Assembly (NCBI GenBank): GCA_036496025.1
Contig: DASXLW010000078.1
Span: 1-10,871, forward strand
Source: PALSA-505 sp036496025
GTDB taxonomy: Bacteria > Actinomycetota > Actinomycetes > Streptosporangiales > Streptosporangiaceae
Length of the DNA: 10,871 bases
Direction: 5' to 3'
Under the pieces are notes generated by a model, which worked only from the letters and a program-made list of their open reading frames with translations, made no database searches and was not told the origin of the DNA. The translations under genes were made by a program, and so were the position numbers. Position 1 is the first letter of the stretch. Each line of letters begins with the position of its first letter. Shown piece after piece: positions 6,701-10,871 of this stretch.

Positions 6701-8824
6701 CGGGTCGAGCCCGCCCAGGATCGCCTCGCGGGCCCGGTCGTGGCGGAACCGCACCGCCGGACGCGCCCCGGGCTCCATTACCAGCAGGCCTTCCTCGAGG
6801 GCGGGCGCCAGCCTCTGCTCCACCATATCGGCCGGCACGCCGGCGGCGACCTGCAGCACGCTGACCTCGGCCCGCCCGCCCAGGCACGCCATCGACTCCA
6901 TCATGGCCCGGGACCGCTCCGGCAGGGCGGCGGCCCGCGCCGCCAGCAGCCCCGCCGCCTCGGAACGGCCCAGGTGAGCCCGCACCGCCGCGTTGTCCCA
7001 CCGCCACCCGGCTGACCCGGCCAGCAGGCCGTCGCGGCGCAGCGCGTCGAGCAGTTCCACCGTCTCATACGGATTGCCCCGCGTGTGCGCCACGACCACC
7101 TCGGCCAGGCCCGCCGCCGCCGACCGGTCAGCATGCAGCATTTCAGCGACCATGGCGACCAGGCCCGGGCCCGGCAGGTTGACCAGCTGCAGATGCCGGA
7201 CCGTTGCCTGACCGAGCCAGCGGGATAGCCGCGCCGCCAGCGGATGCCCCGCATCGACGTCGTCTTCACGGTAGGCACCCACCAGCAGCAGGCCCTCGGC
7301 CGGCTCCTCGCTGAGCATGAGATCGACGAAGCCAAGCGGGGTACGACCCGCCCATTGCAGGTCATCGAGGAACACCACCACCGGCCGCCTCCGCGAGGCG
7401 ACCGCCCGCAACGCCGCCACTCCCGCCCGCTGCAATCGGGCCTGCGCGGTCAGCGGATCCCCCCCATCCGGCGGCGCCCCCAGCAGCGCCGCGAACTCCG
7501 GCAGCACCGCGGCCAGCAGGCCCGCGTTCGGCCCCACCGCCGCCACGATCCTCATCCGCAGCTGCGCCAGCTCATCGTCCGGCTCGGCCAGCAGCAGCCG
7601 GCCCAGCGCCCGGAACGCCTGATAAACGGCGTCGAACTCCAGGTCCCGGCGGGAGGAATCGAACTTGCCCGCCACGAACCAGCCGTCACCGCCGGTCACC
7701 ACCGGCCGCAACTGGTCGGCCAGCGCCGTCTTCCCCACCCCCGGTGCCCCGCCGACCAGCACCCCAGGGCACCGGCCCGCCAGCGCCTCCTCGAACGCTT
7801 CGTCCAGCGCCGCCACCTCCGCGTCGCGCCCCGCTAGCCGCGACGGCTGAAGCAGCCGCACCGGGACATCATGCTCGCCCACCCGGAGCCCGGCCGCTCC
7901 CGGATCGGCCTGGGCCTCCCGCAGCCGCTCCAAGTCGTAGACCAGGCCGTCGGCGGTCTGGTACCGGTGGTCCGGTTCCTTTTCCAGCAGGTGCATGATG
8001 ATCTCGGACAGTGGTTCCGGCACCGCCGGGTTCACCTCCGCCGGCGGCGCCGGCACCCGCGCGAGGTGATCGTGGATGAGCCGCAGCGGGTCACCAGAAC
8101 CGAACGGCGGTGCGCCCGCCGCCAGCTCGTACAGCGTCGCGCCCAGCGCGTACAGATCGGCCCGCTGGTCCACCGGCCGTCCGGTCCGCCCGGTGGCCTC
8201 CGGCGCCAGGTACGCCAGCGTCCCGGCGATCTCGCTGGGGTGCGTGAACCCCGGGCGCATCTCCGCAAACGAACTCGCCAGAACGAAATCCACCAGGCAC
8301 GGCGCGCCGTCGCCAGACAGCACGATATTCGCCGGGTGGATGTCCCGGTGCGTCACCCCCCGCCGGTGCATCCCCGCCACCGCCCGGGCCAGCCCCACCG
8401 CCAGGCCCGTCAGCTCCTCAACCGCCAGCGGCTTCGCCGCCCCGGCCAGGCTCGTGCCGCCGGCGTCCGCCAGCACGACCGACCCCGGGCACTGCGCTGC
8501 CTCCGCCAGCTGCGCCACCCCCGCCACACCGCGCACCCGCTCCAGCATCGCTGTCTCATGCCGCACCCGGCGTTCCCCGGATGGCCCCAGCGGCTCCTTG
8601 CGGATGACCGTGCCCCCAGCAAAAAACAGCCGGGTGACGCGCGTGCGTCCGCTCTGGTGCACTATCTCCGCCCGGACCGGCGGATCCGGATCCGGATCCA
8701 CCCCGCCTGCCGCCATCCGGCACCCCCGCATGGTCAGGCCCACCTCATACCGTTCGAACAGCATATTTGAGGGTGTTAGCGCCGCCGCCGGGGGGCCGTA
8801 GCCGGGAGAGCATCGAGATGCCAT
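3767..8824 (-). CDS. Trifunctional Ser/Thr kinase-like / ATPase / GAF sensor histidine kinase
   Basis: This 1685-residue cytoplasmic protein, with no transmembrane segment, belongs to the family of fused Ser/Thr-kinase, ATPase and sensor-histidine-kinase proteins. Domains in order: kinase-like (about 50-305) with Lys76, HRDIHPAN (159-166), DFV where DFG is expected (179-181), and YLAPEATGR (205-213); STAND/AAA ATPase with Walker A GGAPGVGKT (358-366) and Walker B VVVFLDDLQWA (482-492); a long alpha-helical, TPR-like stretch (about 700-1290); GAF (about 1320-1468); and a NarL-type dimerisation domain with phospho-acceptor His1497 in ERDLHDGAQQRL. The last domain is the HATPase, with N-box EALTNAAKHA (1596-1605), DDGAGG (1629-1634) and GTGLAGL (1640-1646). 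The histidine kinase looks intact; the kinase domain lacks a glycine-rich loop and the DFG glycine. Start 8824 has AAGGTG close upstream; Met21 (8764) and Met32 are alternatives. No intact response regulator is adjacent. Its signal is unknown. Confidence 0.93.
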   Translation of the reverse strand: MASRCSPGYGPPAAALTPSNMLFERYEVGLTMRGCRMAAGGVDPDPDPPVRAEIVHQSGRTRVTRLFFAGGTVIRKEPLGPSGERRVRHETAMLERVRGVAGVAQLAEAAQCPGSVVLADAGGTSLAGAAKPLAVEELTGLAVGLARAVAGMHRRGVTHRDIHPANIVLSGDGAPCLVDFVLASSFAEMRPGFTHPSEIAGTLAYLAPEATGRTGRPVDQRADLYALGATLYELAAGAPPFGSGDPLRLIHDHLARVPAPPAEVNPAVPEPLSEIIMHLLEKEPDHRYQTADGLVYDLERLREAQADPGAAGLRVGEHDVPVRLLQPSRLAGRDAEVAALDEAFEEALAGRCPGVLVGGAPGVGKTALADQLRPVVTGGDGWFVAGKFDSSRRDLEFDAVYQAFRALGRLLLAEPDDELAQLRMRIVAAVGPNAGLLAAVLPEFAALLGAPPDGGDPLTAQARLQRAGVAALRAVASRRRPVVVFLDDLQWAGRTPLGFVDLMLSEEPAEGLLLVGAYREDDVDAGHPLAARLSRWLGQATVRHLQLVNLPGPGLVAMVAEMLHADRSAAAGLAEVVVAHTRGNPYETVELLDALRRDGLLAGSAGWRWDNAAVRAHLGRSEAAGLLAARAAALPERSRAMMESMACLGGRAEVSVLQVAAGVPADMVEQRLAPALEEGLLVMEPGARPAVRFRHDRAREAILGGLDPQRQQALQLAMARRLAGMPELFAAAAEQYLPVAAAVDDAAERQVVVRLLRRAAGQAALIGDYALVDALLAAALRLIDPREEATLAAVRTARHAALCGLGRLEEADEEYQAIEALGATIVDRADATAVQVISLTHRTRFADAMALGTGALRELGVVVPAADRLPADLDRQFGYLYRWLDDTDEAGELARPDVTDPALTAIARLINALLPASYVADHAMLAWLSLEGLRIWLEHGPAPVLIGPAGNTARVAVTLRGDYAAGSRAMRRILAFGEARGYEPGTSQARFRYAALACWSEPLENGVEAARRAREGLLAGGDLAYASYTYQPMLYYQLDSAPSLGVCAAEVEAGLAFVRRTGNEEVSAWLDCFRWLTGVLRGEGPAAAGAAPVGRYEGSPLALLHGHVTAAIAAAIFGDPVGLVQHTGAAEPLVVAVAGSYPTAVLRLLRGLALAGQARTADGGERAGLLAELDKVTRWLAARAADAPDNFLHLQRLVEAEQAWAAGHFRAAALAFDAARHEAAQRQRPWHRALITEHAARFYLARGLEHAGYELLAQARQQYLAWGATAKTSQMDWAYPAVQARAEETADDGGLPQERAVVTTGTVDLLGIVSASQALSSETSIGRLHSRVAQVLGAMTGATGVHLLLWSEERHGWLLPAADGEGVTVPVSGTGREHQVPLSVLRYAQRTREPLVAVDAAGDDRFARDPYFAHVTCCSLLAVPILSRGTLKAVLLLENRLIRGAFTTERLEAVKLIAGQLAVSLDNAQLYTELTASRARIVAAADQARQRIERDLHDGAQQRLVLLGLQLRAAQAALPPGFGAQLDRAVAEAAGALEELRETAHGIHPAILADGGLRPALKTLARRCPVPVDLQVHAGGRLPEPVEVSTYYVVAEALTNAAKHARASAVTVTAETDTAGAVLRVTVRDDGAGGADFTRGTGLAGLRDRVEALGGRIFVDSPPGAGTTLRAELPLTTANGGIPSR

Positions 8825-8868
8825 AGCACCTTGTTATGGGCGGCCAGCGGGTCGGCCGCATTCTCTGC

Positions 8869-8904
8869 TCGGAGCGCTCAGATCGGCGGCTCCGCGCGCT
8901 CCGA
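8869..8904. repeat. 9-bp perfect inverted repeat upstream of the kinase gene
   Basis: TCGGAGCGC (8869-8877) and GCGCTCCGA (8896-8904) are exact inverted copies separated by 18 bases, 45-80 bases upstream of the proposed kinase start. Centre-to-centre spacing is 27 bases, more than two helical turns, so each arm could be a separate half-site. The left arm also overlaps a short self-palindrome, GAGCGCTC (8872-8879). An operator role is inferred from position only. Confidence 0.35.
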
Positions 8905-9014
8905 CCGCAGCGAGCGATGACAACGGAGCGTGACAGCGTCCGCGGCGCCCGGATGACGCCGAGCGCCGAGTCTGTCCCTCTCAACAGCCGTGCCGATGGA
9001 CTATGCGTCGCGCA

Positions 9015-9031
9015 CAGAATGTCCGATTCTG
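9015..9031. repeat. Small AT-containing inverted repeat
   Basis: CAGAAT (9015-9020) and ATTCTG (9026-9031) pair exactly around GTCCG. The arms are richer in A/T than the surrounding DNA, as protein-binding sites in GC-rich genomes often are, and the element lies about 190 bases upstream of the kinase start. With only 6-bp arms it may be chance. Confidence 0.22.
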
Positions 9032-9116
9032 CCTCACACGCTCGGCGCGCAGGGTTGATTGTTGACGACGGGTGGGGGCTCCTCGGGAGCGCCTCTTTAC
9101 CGCCGTCTGAGGCTCC

Positions 9117-9439
9117 CTACGGCGCATCCGCGCCGGGCAGCTTGCATGCGGCGGCAATGGCCGCGGTGCGACAGGAGACGCCGAGCTTGCGGTAGATGTG
9201 TTCCAGGTGCTTGCGCACCGTTCTCGGGCTGCAGCCGAGGCGGCGCCCTATGACCGCATCGGTCAGGCCGCCTGCCACCAGGCGGAGCACTTGCTGCTGC
9301 CGGGGGTGAGATCTGCCTGGGGCGGCCAGGTGCTCCCTTCGGCCAGTTCCGGCGTCTCCAGCTTCGCGTGGCGATCGCATGCAGGTGGCAACGCTGGCAG
9401 CGTGAGGAGCAGTCGGTACGCCAGTGCTGGCAAGCGGCG
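9117..9439 (-). pseudogene. LuxR-type regulator, C-terminal DNA-binding end, frameshifted
   Basis: The C-terminal LuxR/NarL helix-turn-helix is complete from RQQQVLRLVAGGLTD through IGRRLGCSPRTVRKHLEHIY to RKLGV, ending in a short tail and TAG at 9117-9119. The scan helix, recognition helix and closing Leu-Gly-Val are canonical. Upstream the frame is lost at a five-G run (plus strand 9302-9306). One more base would restore LTPRQQQV, the usual entry (LTPRExEV) to this domain, and continue through LETPELAEGSTWPPQADLTP to an in-frame TAG at 9440-9442. No start codon with a ribosome-binding site and no receiver or ligand domain is found, so the gene is missing its front or is a remnant. It sits 292 bases upstream of the kinase on the same strand, where a partner regulator would often be, but no phospho-receiver is seen. 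It could be the tail of the broken regulator at 9575-10364. Confidence 0.75.
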
Positions 9440-9574
9440 CTAGCCGTTACCACAGCGACATCAGGCTGCCTGACCGGCAGGTGGGCGGCCGCCACCAGCG
9501 GCGGGGCTGGAATGATCGTGGTGCCTGACCGCGACGGCTGTGCTGCGACAGGTCGTCTTGCCTGGGTCACGCGG

Positions 9575-10364
9575 TCATTCCCGGCGGCTCGGCCGCGCCG
9601 GGCCGGGCGGTGATTCCGCTGGCTGCGCATCATGTTCCGCGCGCAGGGCGGCGACGCGCCGGAACTCGCCCTGCGCGTAACCGACGACCTCGTCATCGTC
9701 CATCGCGGCACCGCGCCCGTGCGCGGCGCTGTAAGCGGCCTCGTCGAGCACGTGACGGGCGAGGGACTGGGCTTCGCCGATGTCCAGCTTCTGGTCTTTG
9801 GGAATGGGAGAGATGTCCGGCGGGAAATGCGCCGAGAAGGCTCCGGACAGCACCGCGGCCGGTTCGGCCTCGCCGAGCCGGGCCAGCACTACGGATGCGC
9901 ACTGGAGCGTCATACCGAGCAACAGCCGGTCGCCGGCGGCATGCTGCATCACCATCGCTTCCCGCAGCGCGGCCAGCGCTCCGGGCAGGTCGCCGGTCTG
10001 GGCCCGGATGAAGCCAGCCGACGTCAGGGCGATGTCGAGAACGGGATCGAAGGCTCCAGCACGGGTCAGGGCCAGGCTGTCCCTCGATGAGCGTCAGCGC
10101 GGTCTGCGGGTCGCTGGGCCATATCGCGCCCGCAGCCGCACGGAAGGCAAACGCCGACAGCGCCGCATTCTGGACCCTCCGGGCAACCTCGACCGCCTCC
10201 ACCGCGGGCCGCCGCGCCGCCGCGTAGTCTCCGGCGGCGGTCCAGGCCATCGCTTCCATGGCAAGGAAGTCTCCTACGAGGATCTCCATTCGGAGACGGC
10301 ATAAGGCCTCCACGCTGAGGATCAGGTTGTCGCGCATATTGGCGGTTACGCGCTCTACTCGCAT
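9575..10364 (-). pseudogene. C-terminal helical part of a large ATPase-type regulator (LAL/cyclase-like), frameshifted
   Basis: Two frames read as one helical-repeat protein. The first runs from 10364 to about 10083 (RDNLILSVEALCRLRMEIL, MEAMAWTAAGDYAAARRPAV, IWPSDPQTALTLIE). The second runs from about 10081 to the stop at 9575 (DSLALTRAGAFDPVL, TGDLPGALAALREAMVMQHA, LGEAEPAAVLSGAF, GRGAAMDDDEVVGYAQGEF). The repeated Ala/Leu helix pairs and the closing A-A-x-LxGA and RGAAxxDDEVVxYA patterns are typical of the C-terminal ends of large actinobacterial AAA/TPR regulators, many with a LuxR domain or nucleotide-cyclase fusion. One extra C in CCC 10081-10083 explains the break; the second frame has an in-frame stop just upstream of it. 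A TAG directly precedes ATG 10364, and no ATPase or other N-terminal domain is present, so the front of the gene is gone. This is a remnant, even if the frameshift proves to be an error. Confidence 0.68.
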
Positions 10365-10458
10365 CTAGGGATGATGACGAGCTGTAACGGCACCCGTGAC
10401 AACCGGATGGCACCTGCCGAATATTTTCTGCCGGTAGCTACGAAGTCCATGTCAACCG

Positions 10459-10487
10459 TGCGCCCAGATCGGCCCGATCTGGGCGCA
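10459..10487. promoter_or_regulatory. 29-base palindrome, candidate operator or hairpin
   Basis: TGCGCCCAGATCGG (10459-10472), one central C, then CCGATCTGGGCGCA (10474-10487) gives 14 paired positions with no mismatch. It is by far the strongest inverted repeat I found in the window. Neither side has a T-run, so it is a poor intrinsic terminator; as DNA it is a fully symmetric site of the size bound by TetR-type or similar dimeric repressors. It lies about 100 bases past the stop of the partial TetR gene and just upstream, on the minus strand, of a TTGACA hexamer and the regulator remnant. The symmetry is seen directly; the function is inferred. Confidence 0.5.
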
Positions 10488-10504
10488 AAGGTCGATGATC
10501 ACCG

Positions 10505-10548
10505 AGGAACAATAAACTGTGCCCAACGGCGGCTAGCGCGTCGTTGGG
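10505..10548 (-). terminator. Hairpin with T-rich tail after the TetR gene
   Basis: On the minus strand CCCAACG (10548-10542) pairs with CGTTGGG (10528-10522), extended by three more pairs including one G-T. It is followed by CACAGTTTATTGTTCC, a broken T-rich tail. It lies about 40 bases after the TetR stop, so intrinsic termination of that transcript is plausible. A second, shorter stem (ACGGTG 10567-10572 with CACCGT 10587-10592) overlaps the stop codon itself. The tail is interrupted, so strength is uncertain. Confidence 0.4.
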
Positions 10549-10585
10549 AAAGCCGCCATCGCTGTCACGGTGGGTGGCCGTTCTG

Positions 10586-10871
10586 TCACCGTTGAGGCGG
10601 TGCGCCGGGGCTTGCCGGGGTGCTCAGGTAGCGGGCGACTAGGCGGGTGATTTCCTCCGGGTCGTTGCCGAGCTGCTGCGGGAGGTTCCCGTTCAGCCAT
10701 AGCGTGGCGAGCCCGTGGACCAGCGACCATGCCGCCGCCCCGGCGGCCAGCTGCCCGGCGTCGGGACTGGCGGTGCCGTAAAGGAGCACCGCGGCGGCGG
10801 CCCGCGCCTCGCGGACCTCGGCGTCGTCCCGGCGGTACAGCTCGGGCCGGTACATGACCTCGAAGTGGGCG
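10586..10871 (-). CDS. TetR-family transcriptional regulator, C-terminal part (cut by window edge)
   Basis: The last 94 residues of a protein whose front lies beyond the right edge. The all-helical sequence, with HFEVMYRPELYRR near the visible start and AAWSLVHGLATLWLNGNLP in the middle, matches the ligand-binding and dimerisation domain of TetR/AcrR regulators (the WHG-type C-terminal domain), where a Trp-x-x-x-His-Gly-Leu-Ala pattern is characteristic. The protein ends in a short Pro-rich tail and TGA at 10586-10588. The N-terminal helix-turn-helix is not in view, so DNA-binding ability cannot be judged. It reads in the same direction as the regulator remnant and the kinase but is separated from them by terminator-like hairpins. 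Its target may be the 29-base palindrome or its own promoter outside the window. Confidence 0.85.
   Translation of the reverse strand, partial: AHFEVMYRPELYRRDDAEVREARAAAAVLLYGTASPDAGQLAAGAAAWSLVHGLATLWLNGNLPQQLGNDPEEITRLVARYLSTPASPGAPPQR

Larger units (their letters stand above)
8825..9116. promoter_or_regulatory. Spacer upstream of the giant kinase gene
   Basis: This is a 292-base gap between the LuxR remnant and the kinase start, and the expected place for the kinase promoter (minus strand). I could not assign convincing -35 and -10 boxes. It holds two inverted repeats, entered separately, and a small hairpin, GCTCC-TCG-GGAGC (9078-9090), downstream of the LuxR stop. The plus-strand open frame through it has no family resemblance and runs antisense into the LuxR domain, so I do not call it a gene. 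Confidence 0.5.
10365..10585. other. Spacer between the TetR gene and the regulator remnant
   Basis: About 220 bases without a gene. It contains a 29-base palindrome and one or two hairpins after the TetR stop (entered separately), and on the minus strand TTGACA (10455-10450), a perfect -35-like hexamer three bases downstream of the palindrome. No matching -10 box is seen at 16-18 bases, so I do not call a promoter. Confidence 0.45.

Noticed and set aside
7871..8770. A 299-residue plus-strand open frame opposite the kinase-like domain
   Set aside because: It is rich in Arg, His and Pro with no domain pattern; the minus strand carries the HRD and APE-type motifs here.
8836..9195. A possible divergent 119-residue plus-strand gene upstream of the kinase
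   Set aside because: No family features or ribosome-binding site were seen, and its 3' end runs antisense into the well-defined LuxR helix-turn-helix.
10396..10590. CRISPR-like or tandem repeat structure in the spacer before the TetR gene
   Set aside because: The repeated CTGTCAC motifs (10562-10568 and 10583-10589) are only two copies at hairpin spacing; there are no regular repeats and spacers and no cas-like genes.
1..10871. Insertion sequence, prophage or attachment site explaining the decayed regions
   Set aside because: No transposase, integrase, tRNA gene or paired terminal inverted repeats were found on either strand.

Overview
The window reads as chromosomal DNA of a high-GC actinomycete. 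Third codon positions are almost all G or C, long false open frames lie antisense to real genes, and the intact families (a DrrA-type ABC exporter, a kinase/ATPase/histidine-kinase giant, LuxR and TetR regulators) are typical of Streptomyces and its relatives. The species cannot be named from this sequence.

Layout. (1) 26-2580, plus strand: a compact three-gene ABC-2 exporter operon, with one ATPase and two different permeases. Spacing is tight and the last two genes overlap in ATGA. (2) 2581-3766: mostly non-coding and decayed. It contains a recognisable DUF167 (YggU-like) gene broken by one missing base (2770-3038) and an unidentified, apparently frameshifted coding remnant (about 3335-3585). 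(3) 3767-8824, minus strand: one very large gene for a soluble 1685-residue protein. It joins a divergent Ser/Thr-kinase-like domain, a STAND/AAA-type ATPase, a long helical repeat region, a GAF domain and a NarL-type histidine kinase. (4) 8825-10364, minus strand: a spacer with small inverted repeats, then the C-terminal DNA-binding end of a LuxR-type regulator and the C-terminal helical part of a large ATPase-type (LAL or cyclase-like) regulator. Both appear frameshifted and truncated. (5) 10365-10585: a spacer with a near-perfect 29-base palindrome and terminator-like hairpins. (6) 10586 to the right edge, minus strand: the C-terminal part of a TetR-family regulator.

How it works together. 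The exporter would couple ATP hydrolysis to export of a small, probably hydrophobic, compound; its substrate is not shown. The giant kinase is a cytoplasmic sensor expected to phosphorylate a NarL/LuxR-type response regulator, but no intact response regulator is present. The only LuxR output domain nearby is broken, so the kinase looks orphaned or signals to a partner elsewhere. Three confident frame breaks (2821-2823, 9302-9306, 10081-10083) and one possible break (3430-3432) all sit in G or C runs. They are either real decay of an accessory region or single-base sequencing errors. That question decides how much of this window is functional. I see no convincing novel system. The best leads are the atypical kinase active site, the clustered frame breaks and the palindrome at 10459-10487.
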